Source of the DNA: Nesterenkonia sp.
GTDB taxonomy: Bacteria; Actinomycetota; Actinomycetes; Actinomycetales; Micrococcaceae
Length of the DNA stretch: 64,000 nucleotides
Assembly: GCF_029265375.1 (NCBI RefSeq)
Contig: NZ_JAJUJJ010000009.1
Location: 29,023 to 93,022 of the forward strand
Reading direction: 5' to 3'
In this document: positions 9,511 to 18,704 of the stretch, piece by piece
How positions within the stretch are numbered: the first letter of the stretch is position 1
Layout of the letters: the number at the start of each line of letters is the position of its first letter
Notes under the pieces: model-generated
Seen by the model: the letters and a program-made list of their open reading frames with translations, nothing else
Told to the model about the DNA's origin: nothing
Database searches by the model: none
Position numbers and translations under genes: made by a program

Positions 9511-10497
9511 TCAGGCTCGCCTGCGCTTGAGGACCTCGTCCAGGTCCATGGAGGGCTCCGGCTCCGGCTTCGGCGCTGCGGCGGCGCTGGGCTGCTTGAG
9601 CTTGGTGTCCGCGCTGGGCGTGGGGGCAGGCTCTTCGGCCACCGGTTCGGGCTCTGGGCGTTCGACCTTCTCGGCCACAAGATACTTCGGCTGCGGGACC
9701 TCGCGGGGCTGCCAGTCCTCTGCCGGGGCGGACTGATCGAACAGTGCCTCGGCGGCCTCGGGATCCTTTGCAGCCTGTTTGCCGAAGAGCCGCTCCGGAT
9801 TCTCCGGCAGGCCATCCTCATCCAGGGTGACCAGCGAGTCTGGGCCGCCCAATCCCTCGGCGTCGGAGCTCAGCGCATCGAAGGGACGCACCCGCTGCGG
9901 GGCCTCCGCCTGGGCGGCGACGCGCTGCTGCCGGCTGATCTGCTCGGCCGTCTCCTCCGGCACGGTCATCGCCTCCTGCATGGCTCGCTCGACCCTGGCG
10001 CGGCGGGCCCGGCGACGCCGGACGGCGGCGGCCGCCTGCAGCCCGGCGAGGCTGAGCAGGAACGCTCCTGCGCAGACAGCCGGAACAGTCCAGGCCAGCC
10101 CGGTCAGCCAGGCGGCGACGGCGGTGCCTGCTGCTCCCAGCAGCGCGAGGCATCCGGTGAGCGCCAGCAGGGTGCGGCCCCAGTGGATGCGGAAGGAGGC
10201 GTTCTCATGGCTGCGTCTGGTCTCTTCCCTGGCATCAGTAGTCACATCAGCACCTGGTTCACTCGTCTGTGGTCGTTCGGCCAGCACGCGGCGGCGTGCC
10301 GCACGGGCCTGACGCGTGGTCAGCCCCGCTCTGCGCTGCGACTGCGCGGGCAGCCGCTGGGCCCTGAGCATCAGCGCCGCCAGGAAGAGCCCGGCGATCA
10401 CCACGATGAGCAGTGAGGAGTGGATGGGCAGGCTGGGGATCCAGTCGATGACTCCGGCCGACTCCGGCCGGGGACCCAGCGTCATGCGTGTCTCCAC
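9511..10497 (-). CDS. Hypothetical membrane protein
   Basis: 328 aa with N-terminal and central TM segments and a disordered C-terminus; abuts 8206..9510. Confidence 0.65.
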   Translation of the reverse strand: METRMTLGPRPESAGVIDWIPSLPIHSSLLIVVIAGLFLAALMLRAQRLPAQSQRRAGLTTRQARAARRRVLAERPQTSEPGADVTTDAREETRRSHENASFRIHWGRTLLALTGCLALLGAAGTAVAAWLTGLAWTVPAVCAGAFLLSLAGLQAAAAVRRRRARRARVERAMQEAMTVPEETAEQISRQQRVAAQAEAPQRVRPFDALSSDAEGLGGPDSLVTLDEDGLPENPERLFGKQAAKDPEAAEALFDQSAPAEDWQPREVPQPKYLVAEKVERPEPEPVAEEPAPTPSADTKLKQPSAAAAPKPEPEPSMDLDEVLKRRRA

Positions 10498-10622
10498 CTG
10501 CCCTTGTGCTCACGTGTGGGATGCGACGGGGGTGCCGCTGATCTGTCCAGGGTAGCCGATGCCCGCCGCTGTTCTGCGACATACACACGGCGCTGTGACA
10601 ACCTCTGAGCTTCTGGGCAAGA

Positions 10623-12077
10623 ATGGGGCACGTGACTACTCATGCCAAGCGCTTCGCCCCTGACCGGATTGCCATACTCGGCGGCGGCCCCGGCGGCTAC
10701 GAGGCCGCCATGGTGGCCGCAGACGCCGGCGCGGAGGTCACCGTGGTGGAGGAGAAGGGGCTGGGCGGCTCGGCGGTCCTGACCGATGTGGTGCCCTCGA
10801 AGACGCTGGTGGCCACTGCCGATGCGATGCGGCGGGTCAATGCCTCCACCTCTTTCGGCGTTCGGTTCGGCAGCCACGAGGACGACCACTATGAGACCGA
10901 AGCGTGGGCGGACTTCTCCAAGGTCAACGAGCGGCTCCTGAAGCTGGCGCAGACCCAGTCCCGGGATATTCACGCCTCGCTGACCGCGGCCGGGGTGCGG
11001 ATCGTCTCCGGGCGCGGGCGCCTGCTGCCCCCGACCAGCCTGGAGGTCACCGACGCCGGCGGCGACACCTTTGTGGTGGAGGCCGATGCGGTGATCATCG
11101 CCACCGGAGCCCACCCCCGGGAGCTGGAGACCGCCAAGCCGGACGGCGAGCGCATCCTGAACTGGACCCAGGCCTATAACCTCACCGATGTGCCCGAGCA
11201 CATGATCGTGGTGGGCTCCGGGGTCACCGGCGCCGAGTTCGCCTCCGCCTACCGGCGGCTCGGCGCAGACGTCACGCTGGTCTCCTCCCGGGAGCAGGTG
11301 CTGCCCGGCGAGGATTCCGACGCCGCCTCCGTGCTGGAGAACGCCTTCGCCCGGGTGGGGGTGAAAGTCGCCGCGAAGTCCCGCGCGCAGTCGGTGGAGC
11401 GCACCGACGACGGCGTCAGTGTGAGGCTGACCGACGGACGGGTGCTCACCGGATCGCACTGCCTCATGGCAGTCGGCGGGATCCCCAACACCGCCGGCAT
11501 CGGCCTGGAGGAGGCCGGCGTGGAGACCACCGAGTCCGGGCACATCCGGGTGGACACCGTCTCCCGCACCACCGCCACCAACATCTACGCCGCCGGCGAC
11601 TGCACCGGCATGCTGCCGCTGGCCTCAGTGGCGGCGATGCAGGGCCGGATTGCGGTGGCCCATATGCAGGGCGGGGCGGTCAAGCCGCTGCAGCTGCACC
11701 GAGTCTCCTCCAATGTGTTCACCTCCCCGGAGATCGCCACCGTGGGAGTCACCCAGGCCCAGGTGGACTCCGGAAAGTACCAGGCCGACGTCGCGAAGCT
11801 GGATCTGACCACCAATCCGCGGGCGAAGATGATGAACATCCGCGAAGGCTTTGTGAAGATCTTCTCCCGCAGGGGCTCCGGCACAGTCATCGGCGCCGTC
11901 GTCGTCGCCCCCCGCGCCTCAGAGCTGATCTTCCCGCTGGCTCTGGCGGTGACGCATAAGCTGCACGTGGACGATGTGGCCTCCACCTTCACCGTCTACC
12001 CCTCGCTGAGCGGGTCGCTCTCTGAGGCGGCGCGCAGGCTGCATCTGCACACGGTGGACCCCCGCGACGACGACTGA
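10623..12077 (+). CDS. lpdA: NAD(P)H-quinone dehydrogenase / LpdA-like flavoprotein disulfide reductase
   Basis: GGGPGGYEAAMVAADAGAEVTVVE, GSGVTGAEFASAY, YAAGDCTG and dimerisation domain; lacks the canonical CxxxxC (GLGGSAVLTDVVPSK). Confidence 0.88.
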   Translation: MGHVTTHAKRFAPDRIAILGGGPGGYEAAMVAADAGAEVTVVEEKGLGGSAVLTDVVPSKTLVATADAMRRVNASTSFGVRFGSHEDDHYETEAWADFSKVNERLLKLAQTQSRDIHASLTAAGVRIVSGRGRLLPPTSLEVTDAGGDTFVVEADAVIIATGAHPRELETAKPDGERILNWTQAYNLTDVPEHMIVVGSGVTGAEFASAYRRLGADVTLVSSREQVLPGEDSDAASVLENAFARVGVKVAAKSRAQSVERTDDGVSVRLTDGRVLTGSHCLMAVGGIPNTAGIGLEEAGVETTESGHIRVDTVSRTTATNIYAAGDCTGMLPLASVAAMQGRIAVAHMQGGAVKPLQLHRVSSNVFTSPEIATVGVTQAQVDSGKYQADVAKLDLTTNPRAKMMNIREGFVKIFSRRGSGTVIGAVVVAPRASELIFPLALAVTHKLHVDDVASTFTVYPSLSGSLSEAARRLHLHTVDPRDDD

Positions 12078-12097
12078 GCCGCGATAGGCTCAGGCGC

Positions 12098-13753
12098 ATG
12101 AGCACTCGCACCCCCACCGCCGTCGACGAATTCGCTGAGCAGCACTTCGAGCAGCTACTGCAGCTGGCACCGGAGGAAGCCACTATGCTGGGCCGGCCCG
12201 GCGTGGAGACCCTCTACCGGGACTACTCCCCCGCCGGCCGGGAGGCGTTCGCGCAGCTGAAGCGCCAGGCCCTGACGCAGCTGGAGTCGCTGCAGCCGGC
12301 CGATGCGGTGGACGAGGTGACCGTCCATGCCATGCGTGAGCGGATCGAACTGGACCTGGCGTTGCATGAGACCGGCCGGACCTAGCTGAACAATATCTCC
12401 TCCGACGCCCACAGCATCCGCATGGTGCTGGAGCTGATGCCCCAGTCCACCGATGAGGACTTCGTCCATATCGCCGGGCGGCTGCAGAACATACCGGAGG
12501 CGCTGGACGGCTACTGGGCCTCCCTGCAGCAGTCCCAGGCCGCCGGGCATGTGGCCCCCGCCCGGCAGGTTCGTGCCGCTGCCGAACAGGCCGCCTCCTG
12601 GGCCGAGCCTGTGGGGGCGCTGGCATCACTGATCACTGCGGCGCAGGCCGCTGGGGTCTCCGAGACTGTGCTGGAGCGTCTGCGCACCGGCGTGCAGACC
12701 GCCGCAGAGGCCTACCAGGTCTTCGCCGGCAGGCTCACCGAGACGCTGCTGCCGCAGGCACCGGAGCGCGATGCCGTCGGGATCGAGCTCTACCAGCTGT
12801 TCTCCCAGTCCTTCACCGGCGCGAAGCTGGACCTTCAGGAGACCTACCAGTGGGGGCTTGAGGAGCTGGCCAGGATCGTGGCCGCCCAGCAGGAGGTGGC
12901 CGAGCAGATCCGGCCCGGCACCTCGGTGAGCGAGGCCAAAGAGCTCCTCAACACTGATCCGGGGCGGATCATCCGCGGCACCGAGGCGCTGCGCGAATGG
13001 ATGCAGCAACTCTCCGATGCTGCGGTGGCAGAGCTGAAGGACGTCCACTTTGAGATCCCGGAGCCGATGGACCGCCTGGAGTGCCGGATCGCGCCCACCC
13101 AGGACGGCGGGGTCTACTACACCCCGCCCAGCGACGACTTCTCCCGGCCGGGGCGCATGTGGTGGTCAGTGCCTCCGGAGGACACCGAGTTCACCACCTG
13201 GGCCGAGACCACCACGGTCTACCACGAGGGCGTGCCGGGGCATCACCTGCAGATCGGCACCGCCGTGCTGGTGAAGGACCGGCTGAACTCCTGGCGGCGG
13301 TACCTGGCCAACACGTCCGGCTTCGCCGAAGGATGGGCGCTCTACGCCGAGCAGCTGATGACCGAGCTGGGATACCTGGACGACCCGGGCGACCGGATGG
13401 GGATGCTGGACATGCAGCGGATGCGGGCGGCCCGGGTGGTCTTCGACATCGGCGTGCACTGCGGGTTCCGCGCCCCGGCCGACTGGGGCGGTGAGATCTG
13501 GACCCCGGAGACCGGCCTGGAGTTCCTGCGCGCCCACCTGCCCATCTCAGAGGCTCAGCTGCAGTTCGAGTTCACCCGGTATCTGGGGTGGCCGGGCCAG
13601 GCGCCCAGCTACAAGGTCGGTCAGCGGATCATCGAGCAGATCCGGGCCGAGCGCGAGCAGCAGCCGGGCTTCGACCTGAAGTCCTTCCACACCGAGCTGC
13701 TGCAGCTGGGCGGACTCGGACTGGACACGCTGCGCTTCGCCATGAGCAGGTAG
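12098..13753 (+). pseudogene. DUF885-family protein interrupted by an in-frame TAG at 12383-12385
   Basis: ORFs 12098..12385 and 12422..13753 are in the same frame; ...HETGRT*LNNISSDAHSIRMVLELMP... ; YHEGVPGHHLQ metal-binding motif downstream. Confidence 0.85.
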
Positions 13754-13763
13754 ATTTGAGCCT

Positions 13764-14699
13764 ATGAGCACACCCCGGGAGACCGAGCAGCCCGACGACG
13801 ACCAGACGACTGAAGGCTTCGGCCATGTCACCACCGACGCCGCCGGGGGCCAGGACCCGGTGGCCGCCGCCCCCACCAATGATCCGACCTGCCCGGTGAA
13901 CCAGCAGGCCTCCCGTGCCGCCGACGCGCTGCTGACTGCGGCCGGGGTGGAAAGGGTCGACCTGGCCTGCACGCTGGGCTCGGGCTGGTCAGGTGCGGCC
14001 GGGCAGCTGGGCGAGCTGGTCGCGGAGCTCGACGCCGAGCAGGTGCCGGGGTTCCACACCTCCCCGGTGCCTGGACACTCCGGGTCGCTGAAAGTCATCC
14101 GCACCTCGGCGGGGCAGCACGTGCTGGTGATCGGGGCGCGCACCCACTACTACGAAGGCCGCGGAGTGGATGCGGTGGCCCACGGAGTGCGCACAGCCGC
14201 CGCCGCAGGGGCGCGCACTATGGTGCTCACCAACGGCTGCGGCGGGCTGAGTCCGCTGAATCCTCCGGGCACACCGGTGCTGATCAGCGACCACATCAAC
14301 CTCACCGGCGCCTCACCGCTGCGCGGGGCCCACTTTGTGGATATGACCGACCTCTACTCCCCGCGGATGCGCCGGATCGCCCGCGAGGTGGACCCGCAGC
14401 TGCGAGAGGGCGTCTATGCCCAGCTGCCCGGCCCGCACTATGAGACTCCGGCGGAGATCCGGTACCTGGCCGCCGTCGGGGCGGACCTAGTAGGAATGTC
14501 CACAGCGCTGGAGGCCATCTCCGCCCGGGCCGCCGGAATGGAGGTCTTCGGCATCTCGCTGGTGACCAACCTGGCCGCCGGGATCTCCGAGGAGCCGCTG
14601 AGCCATGAAGAGGTCATCGAGGCCGGCCAGGCCGCAGCACCGCGGATCGCCGGGCTGCTGGCCGAGGTGGTGCGCCGCAGCCTGGCGCCGGCCTCCTGA
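13764..14699 (+). CDS. punA: Purine-nucleoside phosphorylase
   Basis: LGSGWSG, GARTHYYEGRG, TNGCGGL, LPGPHYETPAEIR, GMSTALEAISARAAGMEVFGISLVTNLAAG. Confidence 0.93.
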   Translation: MSTPRETEQPDDDQTTEGFGHVTTDAAGGQDPVAAAPTNDPTCPVNQQASRAADALLTAAGVERVDLACTLGSGWSGAAGQLGELVAELDAEQVPGFHTSPVPGHSGSLKVIRTSAGQHVLVIGARTHYYEGRGVDAVAHGVRTAAAAGARTMVLTNGCGGLSPLNPPGTPVLISDHINLTGASPLRGAHFVDMTDLYSPRMRRIAREVDPQLREGVYAQLPGPHYETPAEIRYLAAVGADLVGMSTALEAISARAAGMEVFGISLVTNLAAGISEEPLSHEEVIEAGQAAAPRIAGLLAEVVRRSLAPAS

Positions 14700-14735
14700 G
14701 AAGCATCTGCCTGAGATGAGAAGGAGCACTGACCT

Positions 14736-16577
14736 GTGAGTGAGCTGCTGAGCACCGTGGCACGGTGGATCCAGCTGGATCCCGACCCCACCACCCGCAC
14801 TGAGCTGGAGGAGCTGCTCGACGACGCTGAGCAGAACCAGACCGCCTATGACACCCTGGAGCGGCTGTTCGCTGGACGGCTGGCCTTCGGAACCGCGGGT
14901 CTGCGCGCTGAGCTGGGGGCCGGGCCCATGCGCATGAACCGACTGGTGGTCAGGCAGACCGCCACGGGTCTGCTGCGCTATGCCGAAGCACAGCTGCGCC
15001 AGGCTCACCAGCAGATCGACAACCCGCATGATGCAGAGGGTTCGCGGGCCCGCAGGATCGCGATCGGCTTCGACGCCCGGCACCAGTCGGACCAGTTCGC
15101 CTATGAGACGGCCGAGATCTTCCGCGACGCCGGCTGGGAGGTTCACCTCTTCGACCGGCCGGGCCCCACGCCGCTGCTGGCGCGCCAGGTGATGGTGCTC
15201 GACGCCGAGATCGGTGTGATGGTCACCGCCAGCCACAATCCGCCGCAGGACAACGGGTACAAGGTCTACCTCGGCGGAGAGCTCTCCCGCTATCTGGAGC
15301 CGGACGGTCAGGGTGTGGGCGCGCAGATCGTCTCACCGGTGGATCAGCAGATCGCAGCCACGATCGCCGAGGCGGTCGAGGCCGACTTCGCCGCGGACTC
15401 CCCCACACCTGCGGCAGCCCCCAGCCCGGAGGTCCCCCTGCCCTCAGGGGTGGAGACGATCGGCGAGCAGGCCAGGATCGACTTCCAGCGTGAGGCGCTG
15501 CAGCTGCTGGATCAGCAGAACTACCCCCACCGGGACCTGCGGGTGGTCTACACCGCGATGCACGGAGTGGGCGGCCAGGCGGTGACCGATCTGCTCCATG
15601 CTGCCGGCTTCGCCGAGGTGTTCCCGGTGGCCGAGCAGTTCGAACCCGATCCGGAGTTCCCCACCGCCGAGTTCCCCAATCCCGAGGAGGCCGGCGCCCT
15701 GGACCTGGCGCTGCAGGCTGCCGCGGATCACGACGCCGACCTGGTGCTGGCCAATGATCCCGACGCCGACAGGCTCTCTGCGGCTGTCTATGACGACTCG
15801 GCAGGATCCTGGCGGCAGCTCAGCGGAGATGAGATGGGAGCCCTGCTGGGACGCCACATCATCGACCGGGGGCCGCTGCGAACCGGATGGCAGACCGCTG
15901 CGGGCCAAGACCGTCCGGTGATCGCCAACTCGGTGGTCTCCTCCCGGCTGCTGGGCAAGCTGTGCGAATCCCGCGGGATCGGGCACGAAGAGACGCTGAC
16001 CGGTTTCAAATGGTTGGCGCGGGTCCCCAATATCGTCTTCGGGTATGAGGAGGCCATCGGATTCGATGTGGACCCCGTCCACGTGCGCGACAAGGATGGT
16101 GTCTCTGCCGCGCTGATCTTCTGCGAGCTCATCGCCGATCTGAAGGCCAAGGGCAAGACCGCGCTGGACGCGCTGGATGAGATCGCCGCCGAGGCGGGAG
16201 TGCATGTCACTGGGCAGGTCACGGTGCGTGTTGAGGATCTCAGCCAGCTCGGAGAGGTCACTGCGGCCCTGCGCGCCGCTCCCCCTGAGCGGATCGCAGG
16301 CTCGGCGGTGGTGGAGACCCTTGACCTGTCGCACCAGCCGCTGCCGGGCCGGGAGTTCACTGAGGCGAAGTCCACCGACGCGCTGATCTACCTCACCGAG
16401 GCCGGCGACCGGGTGATCGTCCGGCCCTCGGGCACCGAACCGAAGGTCAAATGCTATCTGGAGGCGGTGGCCGAGCCCGGATCGGCCGATCCGCAGGAGG
16501 TATCCTCGGCCCGGCGCAGCGCCGCGCAGCGGCTGGAGGAGCTGCGCTCCGCTATGGAATCCGTCCTGACCGCCTGA
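14736..16577 (+). CDS. Phospho-sugar mutase (PMM/PGM family)
   Basis: GTAGLRAELGAGPMRMN, VTASHNPPQDNGYKVY (phosphoserine loop), NDPDADR, RPSGTEPKVKCY. Confidence 0.95.
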   Translation: MSELLSTVARWIQLDPDPTTRTELEELLDDAEQNQTAYDTLERLFAGRLAFGTAGLRAELGAGPMRMNRLVVRQTATGLLRYAEAQLRQAHQQIDNPHDAEGSRARRIAIGFDARHQSDQFAYETAEIFRDAGWEVHLFDRPGPTPLLARQVMVLDAEIGVMVTASHNPPQDNGYKVYLGGELSRYLEPDGQGVGAQIVSPVDQQIAATIAEAVEADFAADSPTPAAAPSPEVPLPSGVETIGEQARIDFQREALQLLDQQNYPHRDLRVVYTAMHGVGGQAVTDLLHAAGFAEVFPVAEQFEPDPEFPTAEFPNPEEAGALDLALQAAADHDADLVLANDPDADRLSAAVYDDSAGSWRQLSGDEMGALLGRHIIDRGPLRTGWQTAAGQDRPVIANSVVSSRLLGKLCESRGIGHEETLTGFKWLARVPNIVFGYEEAIGFDVDPVHVRDKDGVSAALIFCELIADLKAKGKTALDALDEIAAEAGVHVTGQVTVRVEDLSQLGEVTAALRAAPPERIAGSAVVETLDLSHQPLPGREFTEAKSTDALIYLTEAGDRVIVRPSGTEPKVKCYLEAVAEPGSADPQEVSSARRSAAQRLEELRSAMESVLTA

Positions 16578-16617
16578 GACGCCCGCACCCTAAGACTGGC
16601 ACGCCTGAGAGGAAAAG

Positions 16618-17313
16618 ATGAACAGCCCCACTGCGGCCCAACTGGCCGGAATGATCGACCACACGGCCCTGAAGCCGGACACTGACGAGGCCACCGTCCG
16701 CCGCGTGTGCTCCGAAGCGGCGGAGCATGCCTTCGCCGCCGTGTGCATCAACCCCCGGTGGGTGCCGTTGACCGTGCAGCTGCTGGCCGGCACCGGCGTG
16801 AAGACCTGCACAGTGGTGGGCTTCCCGCTGGGGGCCAGCACCACCGCAGCGAAGGTGGTCGAAGCTCGGGAGGCCGCCGCGGCAGGGGCGGAGGAGATCG
16901 ACATGGTCGTGGACATCGCAGACGCCAATGCCGGTGATGCTGAGGCCGTGCGCGCCCAGATCGCCGCGGTGGCCGAGGCTGCCCACGCCGGCGGAGCGCT
17001 GCTGAAGGTGATTCTGGAGACTGCGCTGCTCAGCCAGGAGGCCAAGGCCCTGGTGTGCCGGGCGGCCGAGGCGGCCGGAGCCGACTTTGTGAAGACCTCC
17101 ACCGGCTTCGCCGGCGGCGGAGCCACAGTGGAAGACATTGAGCTGATGCAATCTCTGGTCGGCGGACGCCTGGGGATCAAGGCCTCCGGCGGGGTGCGCA
17201 CCTACCAGGATGCGGCCGCCATGGTCGCAGCCGGTGCCACACGCATCGGCGCCAGCGCCTCGCTTGATATTGTGGGGGCAGGAAACGGCACCTCAGGCGC
17301 GGCCGGCTACTGA
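16618..17313 (+). CDS. deoC: Deoxyribose-phosphate aldolase
   Basis: IDHTALKPD, VVGFPLGA, EIDMVVDI, LLKVILET, DFVKTSTGF, IKASGGVRT. Confidence 0.97.
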   Translation: MNSPTAAQLAGMIDHTALKPDTDEATVRRVCSEAAEHAFAAVCINPRWVPLTVQLLAGTGVKTCTVVGFPLGASTTAAKVVEAREAAAAGAEEIDMVVDIADANAGDAEAVRAQIAAVAEAAHAGGALLKVILETALLSQEAKALVCRAAEAAGADFVKTSTGFAGGGATVEDIELMQSLVGGRLGIKASGGVRTYQDAAAMVAAGATRIGASASLDIVGAGNGTSGAAGY

Positions 17314-17352
17314 GCCGCCGCCCACCACAACGTTGAAAGACAGGCGCACCGC

Positions 17353-17685
17353 ATGATTGATGCAAAGGGTCAGGTCAAGGCTTACTCAGGCCAGGGCCAC
17401 TTCCTCGGCAACCTCGTCGCATTCCTCTTCGTCTTCGGGCTGCTGCTCGGCGCGGTCATCGCTCTGAACTTCTGGGATCTGGATCAGGTGTGGCTGCCCG
17501 GCGCGCTGTTCCTGGGTCTCTACACCGCCGCCTTCCTGGTGGCCAAGGAGGTCGTGGGCCGCTCTGACACCCTGGAGGAGCAGCAGCTCCACGGTGAGCA
17601 CGGAGAGCCGCTGGACGCTATGGCCTCCCGGGAGGCTGAGTCGAGTGCTCCCCGCAGAGAGCGCAAGGCCTCGGCCCAGCACTGA
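17353..17685 (+). CDS. Small membrane protein, hypothetical
   Basis: Two TM segments; ORF in operon orientation. Confidence 0.6.
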   Translation: MIDAKGQVKAYSGQGHFLGNLVAFLFVFGLLLGAVIALNFWDLDQVWLPGALFLGLYTAAFLVAKEVVGRSDTLEEQQLHGEHGEPLDAMASREAESSAPRRERKASAQH

Positions 17686-17783
17686 GGGGCGTCGCCCTGA
17701 GACCTGCTGCCCGGAATCTGGGCATCGATCTGCTGCGGGTCATCTCCGTAGCGGCCGTCGTCGTCGGCCATGCCTGGCCGTTC

Positions 17784-18704
17784 ATGCCGGGCGAGGAGTA
17801 CCTGCAGATCTGGCGGATGCCGCTGTTCTTCTTCCTCTCGGGCTACTTCCTCTCAGTCACCCGCACTTTCGGCGGCGAGCTGAGCACCCGGTGGCGCACC
17901 TTGGGCATCCCCTATCTGGTGTGGCTGGTGGTGCTCAGCGCCCTGGTGATCGGGCACCATTTCACGCCCTGGCCCTTTGAGGACACCTGGGCCACAGTCA
18001 CCGGGGCGCTCATCGGCGGCGGGCGGACCGATATGCCGTTCTTGGCGTTCTGGTTCATCTCGGTGCTGTTCGTCGCCGCGCTGCTGGTCCGGCTGCTGGT
18101 GCAGCTTCCCTGGTGGGTTCAGGCGGCTGCCGCGGTGGCGGGCCTCTGGCTGGCCGAGACGCCCGATTCAGCGATGTCCTACACCGTGCTGGGAGTGGGC
18201 CTGGCTCCTGCGTGCGCGGCCTATATGCTGGCCGGCTTCTGGTTCCGACGGTTCTCCGAAACGGCCGCGGGCTCCCGTGCGGTGCGGTCAGTGTGGGGCG
18301 GGCCGGCCGGGGTGGCCCTGATCGCCGTCGGCATCGGCTCAGTGGCGCTGGGCGCGGAGAGCATGAACATGAAATGGTCCGGCTTCGGCACGTTCCTGCT
18401 CTCCCCTGCCCTGGCGGTGCTGATCTGTGTGGGGCTGACCATCCTGTTCGGCACCTGGGCCGAGGCAGGTGTGCGTGCGGTTCCGGCCGCCGGGTCGGTG
18501 ATCTCGCAGCTGGTGCGCACCGGGACCTTGGTGGTCTTCCTCCACCCCTACATCCTGTTCGTGATCTGGGGCGCGGTGCAGGCCCCGCCGGTGCGGGTGC
18601 TGATCGCGCTGGTGGTGTGCTGGTCCCTGGGAGTGGTGGTCAACCGCACCCGGCTCAGCCCCTATCTGACCGGGCTGCCCCGCCCGGCTGGCGCTAGGGC
18701 TTGA
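17784..18704 (+). CDS. Acyltransferase 3 family membrane protein; true start probably upstream at a non-ATG codon
   Basis: Upstream in-frame sequence gives ...ARNLGIDLLRVISVAAVVVGHAWPFM..., the typical acyltransferase-3 N-terminus; multi-TM. Confidence 0.75.
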   Translation: MPGEEYLQIWRMPLFFFLSGYFLSVTRTFGGELSTRWRTLGIPYLVWLVVLSALVIGHHFTPWPFEDTWATVTGALIGGGRTDMPFLAFWFISVLFVAALLVRLLVQLPWWVQAAAAVAGLWLAETPDSAMSYTVLGVGLAPACAAYMLAGFWFRRFSETAAGSRAVRSVWGGPAGVALIAVGIGSVALGAESMNMKWSGFGTFLLSPALAVLICVGLTILFGTWAEAGVRAVPAAGSVISQLVRTGTLVVFLHPYILFVIWGAVQAPPVRVLIALVVCWSLGVVVNRTRLSPYLTGLPRPAGARA

